64,000 bases of DNA from Candidatus Cryosericum hinesii. Its GTDB lineage: Bacteria; Caldisericota; Caldisericia; Cryosericales; Cryosericaceae. Location of the stretch: the NCBI RefSeq assembly GCF_003570985.1, contig NZ_QXIW01000031.1:1-64000 (forward strand), given 5' to 3'. Below the pieces are notes generated by a model that did no database searches, was not told where the DNA came from, and saw only the letters and a list, made by a program, of their open reading frames with translations. Shown one piece after another: positions 10,007 to 21,131 of this stretch; position 1 is the first letter of the stretch; each line of letters begins with the position of its first letter. The position numbers and the translations under genes were made by a program.

Positions 10007-10331
10007 CTCAGCCTCATTGCCAGGAGTGTTCACAGGTCGACGGAAAGACGAACAGCCATCCGTCGAAGACCAGGTTGAGGACAGCAAGAACAAACGCAGC
10101 CAGTAACAGCTACCACCATGATTGTCTACGCACTACCAAGTCTCCTCCACATAGTTCACAGTATGGTGGAGAACCCGCTGCGTGCAAGGAGAGCTGCAAC
10201 AACACGGATTCTACTACAACCTGTACATGTACGTGTCGCAGTTCAAGGGGACCGCTGCTGCGGCTGCCGTCTCCTGAACCGCAGTCGTGCGCGCGGGCCA
10301 TTCCTGCTACACTGTCACCGGAGGGGGAGCT
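10007..10331. other. Divergent intergenic region with two dyads
   Basis: This 325-base stretch separates the divergent kinase and YciI genes. No convincing gene was found. It contains an imperfect dyad at 10145-10171 (CTCCAC-ATA with TAT-G-GTGGAG), a 10-bp palindrome GTACATGTAC at 10223-10232, and an imperfect stem-loop at 10241-10279 (GTTCA... with ...TGAAC). A -10-like TACACT lies just upstream of the YciI gene. Any of the dyads could be operator sites. Confidence 0.4.
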
Positions 10332-10649
10332 ATGACACAGGAGAACGATGTGGCGACATGGATTTATGTAGTACACCTGACCAGGCCTGCGGCGAGGACG
10401 TCGCCGACCGAGGACGAATCCGCCGCCATCGACCGCCATTTCGTGCATCTGCAGCAGGCATGTAGTGCGGGGACGGTACGACTGGCAGGGCCCGCGACGG
10501 ACGGGGCATTTGGCCTTGTAATTTTCGAAGCGGAAGACGAGACTGCGGCGTGCTCGTTCATGGCAGACGACCCGGCCGTGCGCGCAGGCGTCATGACAGC
10601 GGAACTTCACCCGTTCCGTGTATCGCTGGAGCATCCGCCGTGCAGGTGA
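10332..10649 (+). CDS. YciI-like protein
   Basis: This 105-residue protein starts at ATG 10332, with SD GGAGGGGGAGCT just upstream; the open frame upstream of it lacks an SD. The fold pattern matches the YCII family: an initial beta strand (TWIYVVHLTRP), a helix with HFVHLQQACSAG, a VRLAGPATDGAFGLVIFEA segment and a DDPAVRAGVMTAELHPF tail. YciI-like proteins are small ferredoxin-like-fold proteins with a conserved His-Asp pair and poorly known activity. The stop overlaps the start region of the LysE-type gene, so translation is probably coupled. Confidence 0.75.
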   Translation: MTQENDVATWIYVVHLTRPAARTSPTEDESAAIDRHFVHLQQACSAGTVRLAGPATDGAFGLVIFEAEDETAACSFMADDPAVRAGVMTAELHPFRVSLEHPPCR

Positions 10650-11245
10650 TGGGGATCGAGCTGCTGCCAGTGCTCAGCTACGCGCTGGTTTCCATCTTCA
10701 CGCCGGGCCCGAACAACATCACCTCTTCATCGCTGGGGATGCGCGTAGGGTACCCTCGCACGCTGCGGTTCATCGGGGGTGTCGTTACAGGGTTCTTCTG
10801 CATCATGGTGGCAACGGGACTGCTGACAGAGCTCCTCGTCTCGGCCTATGACAGAATCGCAATTGTGCTGAAGATCGCGGGCGTCGCGTATCTGTTATGG
10901 ATCGCCTGGACCGTCGTGCGACCGCAGGGCAAGAAACATGCGTCCCCTGTGGCGAGTGGCACCCGGTACCGTGACGGATTGCTGCTCCAGTTCGTCAATC
11001 CCAAGGTCATCCTGTTTGGGCTCACGATGTATGCCACGCTGTTGGCTCCATTGGCGAAGAGCTGGCTGGCAGTCGTCATCTCTGCAGTATTGCTCACGGT
11101 CCTGAGTTTCTGTTCGACGTCGCTGTGGGCGCTGCTGGGCGCCGGCATCCAGCGTTTCATTGCCAACCCAAAGGTCAGGTTCGCCTACTCGCTCGTTCTC
11201 GTGGGACTGCTGCTCTACGCTGCCTGGTCAATCGTCGCGTCGTAG
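10640..11245 (+). CDS. LysE/RhtB-family amino-acid exporter
   Basis: About 201 residues with six hydrophobic segments. The N-terminal signature FTPGPNN (about residues 17-23) is diagnostic of the LysE/RhtB translocator family, and LQFVNPKVILFGL is the second typical motif. The family exports amino acids or derivatives across the inner membrane; the substrate cannot be inferred. GTG 10640 is chosen because GGAG lies 8 bases upstream; ATG 10649 is an alternative three codons downstream. The gene overlaps the end of the YciI-like gene, so the pair forms an operon. Confidence 0.88.
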   Translation: MQVMGIELLPVLSYALVSIFTPGPNNITSSSLGMRVGYPRTLRFIGGVVTGFFCIMVATGLLTELLVSAYDRIAIVLKIAGVAYLLWIAWTVVRPQGKKHASPVASGTRYRDGLLLQFVNPKVILFGLTMYATLLAPLAKSWLAVVISAVLLTVLSFCSTSLWALLGAGIQRFIANPKVRFAYSLVLVGLLLYAAWSIVAS

Positions 11246-11298
11246 AACACACACCAGGGCCCCATGACGAGCAGTCTCTTCGAGCAGCTGAAGGGTGG

Positions 11299-12090
11299 TT
11301 ATGGTTTCTCTGGTCGGACGGGGTTCGTGGAGCGAGGCCTGCCGAACTCGTAGCGGATGACGTTGTGAGGGCAGACATCGACGCAGGTGCCGCACAGGAT
11401 GCATTCGCTGTTCTCCATTCGCTGACTCAGGACCATCGCCTGGACCTCAAGGCTCATCGGGCACGCAGACGTACAGGCGTAGCAACCGACGCACGAGGGA
11501 GTGTCGGCGCTAAGCTGGACGGCAGGAAGGCGGAAGGTGTTGCGGACTCCCCTCCCGATCATCATGAACGGGGCCATCCAGCAGGTATGGTGGCAGAATC
11601 CGCGCCTGCCCGCTGTCAGTGATAGGACGAAGATCAGTGCGAGGACAGCGTAGAAGATGATATAGGGTCCCATGCCGCTGGCAGTTGTCAACGAAATTCC
11701 ATGGTCAGTCTGGTATAGGATGTCGACGCGCTGGATACCTCCCGCCCTGAGGGTCACGAGGATTATGACGGCTATCCACGGTACCCAGACCAGCCACCGG
11801 GTCCAGTTTCTCCTGTTGTTTGCCTTCCTGTTCTGCACGGCAAACAGGGCTTCGGTCAGTCCACCGGCGGGGCATACCCAGCCGCAGAACAGGCGGCCCA
11901 GCACGAGCGCAGTCAGGGTCATCACGCCGAACACCACCATACTGCCCGACGCCGTACGTTCGCCGGCGCCCATGATGATGAGGTAGGGAGACAGATAATA
12001 GAACGTCACGGGGAACAACAGAAACGAGACGAGCAGAAGGGCTCTACGGACATTCTGACGCCTGTGCATACGGGATACCGGGATACTCAT
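11299..12090 (-). CDS. Membrane polyferredoxin (NapH/FixG-like 4Fe-4S protein)
   Basis: The product has 263 residues from ATG 12090 (SD GCAGGAGGTGGCTCC). Four to five hydrophobic helices are seen, with membrane cluster motifs CGWVCPAGG and CHHTCWMAPF as in the NapH/FixG/4Fe-4S_5 group. Two C-terminal 4Fe-4S motifs follow (CVGCYACTSACP and CILCGTCVDVCP). It probably passes electrons between a quinol or membrane carrier and a partner. It lies 58 bases downstream of a hybrid kinase gene on the same strand, so the kinase may be cotranscribed with it or respond to the same redox state. No dedicated reductase is next to it. Confidence 0.85.
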   Translation of the reverse strand: MSIPVSRMHRRQNVRRALLLVSFLLFPVTFYYLSPYLIIMGAGERTASGSMVVFGVMTLTALVLGRLFCGWVCPAGGLTEALFAVQNRKANNRRNWTRWLVWVPWIAVIILVTLRAGGIQRVDILYQTDHGISLTTASGMGPYIIFYAVLALIFVLSLTAGRRGFCHHTCWMAPFMMIGRGVRNTFRLPAVQLSADTPSCVGCYACTSACPMSLEVQAMVLSQRMENSECILCGTCVDVCPHNVIRYEFGRPRSTNPVRPEKP

Positions 12091-12148
12091 GGAGCCACCT
12101 CCTGCGGACAGTATGGCGACGATGCGCCACAGTGCAACTCGCGTGTGT

Positions 12149-14326
12149 TCAGCTTGTCTGAACGGCGTCCAGTGTCGTGCGGACCATTTCTGAGAGTTCC
12201 TGCATGGTGTACGGCTTGGGCAGGAACCCGTCGGCGCCTCCAGGCCTTCCAACCAGATCCTGGATGCTGCCGCCCAGCGAATACCCTGACGAGATGAGGA
12301 TAGGGGCCGTGCACCCCAGCCGTCTCAGTTCCCACAGCACTTGGTCTCCTGTCATACCCGGCATGGTCATGTCCAGCAGGACGAGGTCCACGGCGGCAGG
12401 ATTCTCCTGGATGACGGTGACTGCGGACGGGCCATCTGCTGCTATCATCACTGTGTAGCCGGAGCGTTCCAGCATGCGTCTGGAGAGCTGCAGGATCATC
12501 TCCTCGTCGTCCACGACAAGTACGGTTTCGTGCCCCTCTGCCCGTTGTGTGCACGCTTCCTGGAACGCCGGCACTTGTGCCTGCACTGGTTCCCTGCACC
12601 GTGGCAGATACGTGGAGAACGTTGTTCCCTTCCCGGCTGCGGTTTCCACAATGATCCAGCCACTGGCTTGCTGGACTGCCCCGTAGACGACTGCGAGGCC
12701 CAGACCGGTTCCATGTCCGACAGGCTTGGTGGTGAAGAATGGCTCGAATAGATGTTGCAGCACGGCGTCAGTCATGCCGCTACCGGTGTCGGTCACCTGC
12801 AGAAGAACATGTTCACCCGGCCGGGTCTCTGGATGTGTCCGGACAAACCGCTCGTCAACGTCGACGTTGCTGGTCCGGATGGTCAGCGTTCCTGTGCCGT
12901 TCATCGCGTCCCGGGCGTTGAGGACGAGGTTGATGACGAGCTGTCCAAGCTGAACCTGGTCGATGAGAATGTTCCAGAGGCCCGGTGCATAGTCCCGGGC
13001 GATTGTCATGGAGGGCGGCACCAGTTCCGCGATGGACTGCAGCGTGAGGTCGACAGATTGGTTGAGGTTGAGGTACGTCGGCGCTGGGCTCCCATTGCGG
13101 CTGAACGTCAGCAGGTTGTGTGCGAGGCCGGCAGCCCGCCTAGCAGCCTGCTCAGCCTGGGCCAGCGGCTCTGCGATGGAATCCAGCTGCCCGGCCTCTT
13201 CCTGCATGATGCTCAGGTTTCCAAGGATGCCTGTCAACAGGTTGTTGAAGTCATGGGCGATTCCACCTGCCATGAGGCCGAGGGCGTCCATTTTCTGCGC
13301 CTGGAGCAGGTGCGCGGTCAAGCACTTGCGATCTGTGACGTCCACCAGCAGAGCGAGCTTTCCCATGCGCTTGCGCAGCGGAGCGACGTGGAGGTCGTAG
13401 GAGCGCTCCACCCCGTCACGGACGAAGGTCAGCTCGACATCGGGGCCCGACGCTGCGGGTGAAAGGGCAGGCAGGACCTGCGTCCCCTCTGCGCCCAGGA
13501 CATCGCGGGCAGAGCACCCAAGGATTGCCTCGGCGGCGGGGTTGATGTCGACCAGTCGACCCCTGCCGTCAAGGACGAGAACTCCGTTTGGACTGGCCTC
13601 CAGGACGAGCGAACGGGGGATGGGGGAGAGGTCGAGGAAGCGGAAGCGATACAGAGCCAGGAAGAGGGCTACGCCGCTCAGAGCGAAGGCGAAGGGAGTG
13701 AGGTCGACCCCGGTGACCGAAGTCCGACCAACCAGGAACAGGACATTGGCGATCCACGGTACGGCCATCGCGACCAGAACGGCGACCGTCTGACCACGGT
13801 AGGCAGAGGGCACTCTGAACAGGCCGCGCAGCAGGATCACGACACCCAACAGCAGAAGTGCATACTGGTATGCGCTCCAGACCCAGAACAGTGGACCAAG
13901 ACGTGTGTCGACGCGCAGGAGTGCGCCGGGGGCCGTAATGGGCGTGGCAACGGCCTGACTCCAGAGCAAGTGGTGCAGGTCGTTGAACCAGGTCAGGACA
14001 AACATCACCGTCGGTTCTACTGCCGCGAGCGCCGCAATGCGAGTGACATCGCGCAGCGATCTTCCATCATACCTGAGAGTGAAGACAAGCCACGCGACGC
14101 CCAGGCCTCCACCAAGAAACGACATCTTCACCCAGAACAGGAAGGAATCCAGTGTTGTACTGCTGAGGAGGAACAGCGAGACAAGGATGTTCAGGACCAC
14201 CAGACACATGGCCGCCGAAAAGGCACGAGCCCCCGGGGAAGGTCTGCGTTGCCACGCAAGGACTGCGACGATGGCCGAGATAAGAGCTGCTGCCAGCAAA
14301 GGCAGCGTGTACGGTGTCATCTGCAT
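12149..14326 (-). CDS. Hybrid histidine kinase with N-terminal 7TM sensor
   Basis: The product has 725 residues from ATG 14326 (SD AAAAGGGTTGAAC); an open frame extends upstream without an SD. The first ~210 residues form about seven hydrophobic helices like the histidine-kinase 7TM sensor domain (HisKA_7TM type). They are followed by PAS (about 245-332), HisKA with GGIAHDFNNLL (His about 355), HATPase (N-box NLVLNARDAMNG about 468; DTGSGM; GTGLGLAVVYGA) and a receiver (VVDDEEM about 603, phospho-Asp in LLDMTMPG about 650). The 7TM domain suggests sensing of a membrane-soluble or membrane-near signal. It is the third kinase of the same HDFNN type within 10 kb. Confidence 0.9.
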   Translation of the reverse strand: MQMTPYTLPLLAAALISAIVAVLAWQRRPSPGARAFSAAMCLVVLNILVSLFLLSSTTLDSFLFWVKMSFLGGGLGVAWLVFTLRYDGRSLRDVTRIAALAAVEPTVMFVLTWFNDLHHLLWSQAVATPITAPGALLRVDTRLGPLFWVWSAYQYALLLLGVVILLRGLFRVPSAYRGQTVAVLVAMAVPWIANVLFLVGRTSVTGVDLTPFAFALSGVALFLALYRFRFLDLSPIPRSLVLEASPNGVLVLDGRGRLVDINPAAEAILGCSARDVLGAEGTQVLPALSPAASGPDVELTFVRDGVERSYDLHVAPLRKRMGKLALLVDVTDRKCLTAHLLQAQKMDALGLMAGGIAHDFNNLLTGILGNLSIMQEEAGQLDSIAEPLAQAEQAARRAAGLAHNLLTFSRNGSPAPTYLNLNQSVDLTLQSIAELVPPSMTIARDYAPGLWNILIDQVQLGQLVINLVLNARDAMNGTGTLTIRTSNVDVDERFVRTHPETRPGEHVLLQVTDTGSGMTDAVLQHLFEPFFTTKPVGHGTGLGLAVVYGAVQQASGWIIVETAAGKGTTFSTYLPRCREPVQAQVPAFQEACTQRAEGHETVLVVDDEEMILQLSRRMLERSGYTVMIAADGPSAVTVIQENPAAVDLVLLDMTMPGMTGDQVLWELRRLGCTAPILISSGYSLGGSIQDLVGRPGGADGFLPKPYTMQELSEMVRTTLDAVQTS

Positions 14327-14469
14327 GTTCAACCCTTTTCCATTTGTTTCATATGTGCGGTCACTCCACTGAGACGAGTTCTGGTCCTGATTTTCCGCAA
14401 GACTGTTTGTGAGCAGTCTAGCCACAGATACGTGTGTGTCAAAGAGGTGGAACGCCCGGGGACGAATGA

Positions 14470-14498
14470 TAAAGCCCCGGGACCGTGGTCCCGGGGCT
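14470..14498 (-). terminator. Terminator after the DUF4209-like gene
   Basis: A 12-bp perfect stem (14473-14484 with 14487-14498) with a tiny loop, read on the minus strand, is followed by TTTAT. It lies 25 bases after the stop at 14523. Confidence 0.7.
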
Positions 14499-14522
14499 GA
14501 CAATTGCGTGATACAGGAAAGG

Positions 14523-17707
<3,185 letters not shown>

Positions 17708-17915
17708 ACAATCCTCCTTGCGGCCAAAACGCTGTCCCACGGCAGCAGACGGCCACACGCACGACTTGGGGGTGCGATCGCCCGTGCACTCGGCAGCTCA
17801 GGAGCCCCTTTCAGGACTCGCAGACGCCCGTGCACCTCTGCCAGTATAACGGATTTGCGGCCTGACAACAGGCACGAGTCTCTCAAATGTGACGTGGTCA
17901 CGGTCAGAAAAGGAA

Positions 17916-17941
17916 GTCGCCCGGCTGGAAAGCCGGGCGAC
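17916..17941 (-). terminator. Hairpin terminator in the GNAT to 123-aa gene spacer
   Basis: An 11-bp perfect stem (17916-17926 with 17931-17941) with loop GGAA is followed on the minus strand by TTCCTTTTCT. It probably ends transcripts from the VIT-GNAT genes. The surrounding 564-base stretch (17708-18271) holds only this hairpin, a -10-like TATACT and a REP-like element. Confidence 0.6.
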
Positions 17942-18121
17942 GAGGAGGGAGGAGAAGTGAGGAAGGCGGTCTGTGTCTTCCTTGTGTTGTCCTGTTGGCT
18001 CATCTGAGGTCCAGTCCTTGCCGACCGGGCTCTCAGTCTTCTGCTGCCACCTCTGCTACACGTCTCTTGAACCATCCGTACATGGTTACCTTCATACTCT
18101 GACCTGCCATCTCCACGCCAA

Positions 18122-18243
18122 TCTGTCATTCCCGCGCGACACTCCGTCATTTCCCCCGAGTATTTCTTTTCAATACCCCTGAGCATTTCTTTTCAATGCG
18201 AGGGGCGTTCTGAGGGGTGCTTTCGGCGAAGGCGGGAATCCAG
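18122..18243. repeat. REP-like dispersed palindromic element, copy A (longest)
   Basis: The element begins with CTGTCATTCCCGC and ends with GGCGGGAATCCAG, which are inverted relative to one another. The inside holds CCCCCGAGTATTTCTTTTC and GCGAGGGG blocks, partly duplicated. The same arrangement recurs at 38637-38700 and 43364-43439. It lies just after the GNAT gene, outside coding sequence. Confidence 0.75.
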
Positions 18244-18271
18244 CATTGGCGTCGGGGGTCTGTTGTTGGGT

Positions 18272-18829
18272 TCAGTCTGTCAGCCCAGCAACCTCGCCCG
18301 GCACGATGTCCATGATGACCTCTTGCACAATACGCGCGCCATGACGCACACCCCGGCGTCGACCGACTTCACGGAACCCGGCCTTGCGGTATGCAGCGAC
18401 GGCCCGCTCGTTGAAGTCGTAGACATTCAGGATGACACTGCTCAGCCCCAGGATATCGAAGGCGTACTGGGCCAGCAGGGCTACGGTTTCCGTTGCATAC
18501 CCGCGGTTCCAGCAGTCCTTTTCGCCGATGATGATTCCCAGTTCGGCTGTCCCTGCCGCGTGGTCGATATCGAACAGCAGGCAGTCCCCTACCAGGCGCA
18601 TGCCGTCCACCTCATGGATGTCGAAGTACACGCTGCCCCCATCAGCCTTGCCGGCGTTGTTGTCATACCACTCGTATTCGTTCTCGATGGACACGCATGC
18701 TCCGATGTCGGTTAGCCCAGGGTTGACTTCGGGGTCGCAGATCCACTTCCAGTACGTCGGCACGTTCTCCCTCTGCCGCGGGGTTAGTGCGACTTTCGTG
18801 CCTTTGGTGATAAAAGGGGTATCACTCAT
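18272..18829 (-). CDS. GNAT acetyltransferase, RimJ/RimL-like
   Basis: The product has 185 residues from ATG 18829 (SD AAAGGACA). An ATG at 18853 overlapping the upstream stop is an alternative. Family features: an N-terminal region (LTPRQRENVPTYWKWICDP), the LGIIIGEKDCWNRGYATE acetyl-CoA-binding segment (motif A, RGYATE), and a YDFNERAVAAYRKAGF motif B. RimJ/RimL-type enzymes acetylate N-termini of ribosomal proteins or small molecules; the substrate is not determinable. It follows the rubrerythrin-VIT gene with overlapping or near-overlapping frames, so the two share an operon. Confidence 0.85.
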   Translation of the reverse strand: MSDTPFITKGTKVALTPRQRENVPTYWKWICDPEVNPGLTDIGACVSIENEYEWYDNNAGKADGGSVYFDIHEVDGMRLVGDCLLFDIDHAAGTAELGIIIGEKDCWNRGYATETVALLAQYAFDILGLSSVILNVYDFNERAVAAYRKAGFREVGRRRGVRHGARIVQEVIMDIVPGEVAGLTD

Positions 18830-18849
18830 CAGTTTGTCCTTTGGCTGCA

Positions 18850-19932
18850 TCATGCGTGGATACCAAACACGGCCTGCACCAGGCGGCCGAACGCGTAGGA
18901 GGCTGCGGCGGCGCCAAGGCCGGTGATGACCATCTCACGGATCTTGCGGCGGAAGGCGTTGCTGCCGGCCGTCAGGGTGATGATGCTGGCGACTATAGCA
19001 AGGGCAAGCCCGGCGAAAAAGACGCTGAAGATCAGCGCCATGAACGAATTCCGCGCGAAGAAGTAGGGGAGGACGGGGAACAGCAGTCCAATGATGTAGG
19101 CAACGCCGGTGAACAGGGCGCTGCGGATCTCGTTGACGGGCGTGTGCTCGGTGAGGAGTCCAATCATTGCCTCTTTGTTCGATGCCAACTTTTCGGTGAC
19201 CTCGTCGGTCAGGTCGGCGGGCATCCCGGATTCGGTCAGCTTCCTGGCGAGTTCTGCCTGCGCCCGTTTGGGCGCGACACTGAAAAGAAGGTCGGTCTTG
19301 CGGCGGATGCCTTCGTTGACCTGGCGCTGACTGCGGACTGAGACCCAGGTTCCGATCGCCATGGACAGCGCACCGGCGAGGCCTACGACAAGACCGTTGA
19401 CCGCGACGATCTGCGGGCGCGTCGGGTAGACGGCCGAGAGACCGGTCACCGCGCCAAGCAGTTCGACGAGACCGTCGTTCATGCCCATCACGAAATCGCG
19501 GACGTTGTCTTTGGGCAGCGCGTTGAACTGTGATTCCAGCTCTTCCTCGTGGCCCAGCTCATCCTCGATGATGCGTGCGATGTTGGTCTTCTCGGCTTCT
19601 TCCAGGGTTGCGGAGTTCAGGAACTGATAGTAGGAGTCGACGGCGGTCGCCTCGGTGATTTCGAGGAGGGATAGATAGCGTCGCGTCCCCAGTATCCGGC
19701 GCAGGAGTCGTGCCCAGGCAAACGAGAACCACGATGGTTCGGCGGTGGCGATGCCGCGCTTGAGGAGGAACGCGCGCCAGAAGGCCATGTGGAGGTTCTC
19801 GACCCGAGCCAGCTCTGCAAAACGCGCCCGGAGAGCAGGATCCTTCTCGGACCCAGCCAGATATGCATACAGGCGTGACGCACCCCGCTCGTCGGTGTAG
19901 AAGCTCATCGCTTTGGTTGTTTCATTGATCAT
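18850..19932 (-). CDS. Rubrerythrin-VIT1/CCC1 fusion (membrane iron transporter/ferritin-like)
   Basis: The product has 360 residues from ATG 19932 (SD AAAGGAGTTGTTC). The N-terminal ~140 residues are a ferritin-like rubrerythrin domain with diiron ligand motifs: ARVENLHMAFW (ExxH), EITEATAVDSYYQF and EDELGHEEEL (ExxH). The C-terminal half is a VIT1/CCC1-type membrane domain (RDFVMGMNDGLVELLGAVTG; GAATGLSMAIG-like helices; five hydrophobic segments). Such fusions (erythrin-VIT) are thought to move Fe2+ across the membrane and detoxify iron or peroxide. The neighbouring DUF362 ferredoxin upstream and the redox genes in the window agree with iron/oxygen management. Confidence 0.88.
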   Translation of the reverse strand: MINETTKAMSFYTDERGASRLYAYLAGSEKDPALRARFAELARVENLHMAFWRAFLLKRGIATAEPSWFSFAWARLLRRILGTRRYLSLLEITEATAVDSYYQFLNSATLEEAEKTNIARIIEDELGHEEELESQFNALPKDNVRDFVMGMNDGLVELLGAVTGLSAVYPTRPQIVAVNGLVVGLAGALSMAIGTWVSVRSQRQVNEGIRRKTDLLFSVAPKRAQAELARKLTESGMPADLTDEVTEKLASNKEAMIGLLTEHTPVNEIRSALFTGVAYIIGLLFPVLPYFFARNSFMALIFSVFFAGLALAIVASIITLTAGSNAFRRKIREMVITGLGAAAASYAFGRLVQAVFGIHA

Positions 19933-19956
19933 GAACAACTCCTTTCAGGTTGGCTG

Positions 19957-20002
19957 GAATTGTGAAGACCATTGTGCCTGACACCAAGGGAATTCACAAT
20001 TC
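19957..20002. other. Inverted repeat between DUF362 gene and VIT gene
   Basis: GAATTGTGAA at 19957-19966 is exactly complementary to TTCACAATTC at 19993-20002, with a 26-base spacer. It overlaps the DUF362 stop and ends 25 bases before the VIT start codon. No T-run is present, so it is more likely an operator pair or an mRNA stem than a terminator. Confidence 0.45.
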
Positions 20003-21083
20003 AGCGGCGGAATGTGTGTCGGAGGACAATTGCCTGCTGGGGGCACATCTCGTGGCAGCAGTAGCAAAGCACGCAGGTCCTTCGGTTGAACTGCGGGTAC
20101 TGTGCAAGCCTGATTGCTTTCGCAGGGCACCGCTGGGCGCAGATGCCGCACTTGATGCATTTGGACGTGTCGACTACGGGGATGGGTCGGTTGGAGGCGC
20201 CGACGATGCGCTGGAATGTTGCTGCGATCGAGACCACTGCGCCACCCATGTAGCTGCGGGGCCGTGCAAAGGCCGGCTGGATGGGTGTGAGGTCGCCGAC
20301 TGCGAGCGTGCCGTCAGGGACAGGAACGACATGCGACAGCGGTGTGAGTTCCCAGTCGATGCCCATCATGTGGCACATGGCCCAGTCTGCGAGGACAGGA
20401 TCGTCCGCAACGACGACGGCCCGCAACTGTCTGGGCCTTCCTGCCGACGGGCCCTCTCCGTCCATGCCGAGGATACCGTCCATGACGACCCGTTCATGGA
20501 TGGGGAGGGCGGCGTGGAGGTCCAGCAGGCATCTGGCAAACTCATCGCCGGACGGGATCATGTGGAGCCCCGTGCGCTCGGCCTTGGGCGTGAGCCCGAA
20601 TAGATTCTTGACGGCACCCGTGACCAGCGTCAATGAATGAGTTTTTGCCTTAGGCAGATTGAAGAGGACCTTGGACTGCCACAGCAGGTCGGGCAGAGTG
20701 ATAGGCCGGGGGCTCCGTGGGTGCTCGAGATGGACGTGCCTGAACCCATATTGGTCCAGGTGGCAGATAGTGACCCGCTCGTCGCCGACGTATTCCTCGA
20801 GGCCAAAGTCGGCGGCCAGGCGTTCGCTGGGGACGTGGTTGCCCGGAATGTCGCCAACGATGACGCGGAGCCCGTGTCCGAGCAGAAACCGGACGAAGGC
20901 ATGAATAAAATGAGGGTTGGTCGCCAGCGCCCGCTCGGGCTCTGCTTCCTGCAGGATGTTTGGCTTGACGAGGACAGTGTCGCCAGGAACGAGCCCGCCC
21001 AGAAGGAACCCCTGGTGGCTTGCGAACACGTCACTTAATCGTCCTTCGTCGTAGTCGTCGAGCCGGTCGATCCATGCTTGCAT
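20001..21083 (-). CDS. DUF362 protein with two C-terminal 4Fe-4S clusters
   Basis: The product has 360 residues from ATG 21083 (SD ACAGGAGGCACGT). The DUF362 domain is recognisable: DTVLVKPNILQEAEP near 36, NLPKAKTHSLTLVTGAVKNL near 145 and DGILGMDGEGPSAGRPRQL near 205. The C-terminus carries CIKCGICAQRCP and CVLCYCCHEMCP, two 4Fe-4S ferredoxin motifs. DUF362 proteins are iron-sulfur proteins of uncertain role found widely in anaerobes. The gene is followed by the rubrerythrin-VIT gene, suggesting a redox or iron theme. Confidence 0.88.
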   Translation of the reverse strand: MQAWIDRLDDYDEGRLSDVFASHQGFLLGGLVPGDTVLVKPNILQEAEPERALATNPHFIHAFVRFLLGHGLRVIVGDIPGNHVPSERLAADFGLEEYVGDERVTICHLDQYGFRHVHLEHPRSPRPITLPDLLWQSKVLFNLPKAKTHSLTLVTGAVKNLFGLTPKAERTGLHMIPSGDEFARCLLDLHAALPIHERVVMDGILGMDGEGPSAGRPRQLRAVVVADDPVLADWAMCHMMGIDWELTPLSHVVPVPDGTLAVGDLTPIQPAFARPRSYMGGAVVSIAATFQRIVGASNRPIPVVDTSKCIKCGICAQRCPAKAIRLAQYPQFNRRTCVLCYCCHEMCPQQAIVLRHTFRR

Positions 21084-21131
21084 ACGTGCCTCCTGTTGTG
21101 TATCAACAAGATAGCAGCAGCAGCCCGTGAC

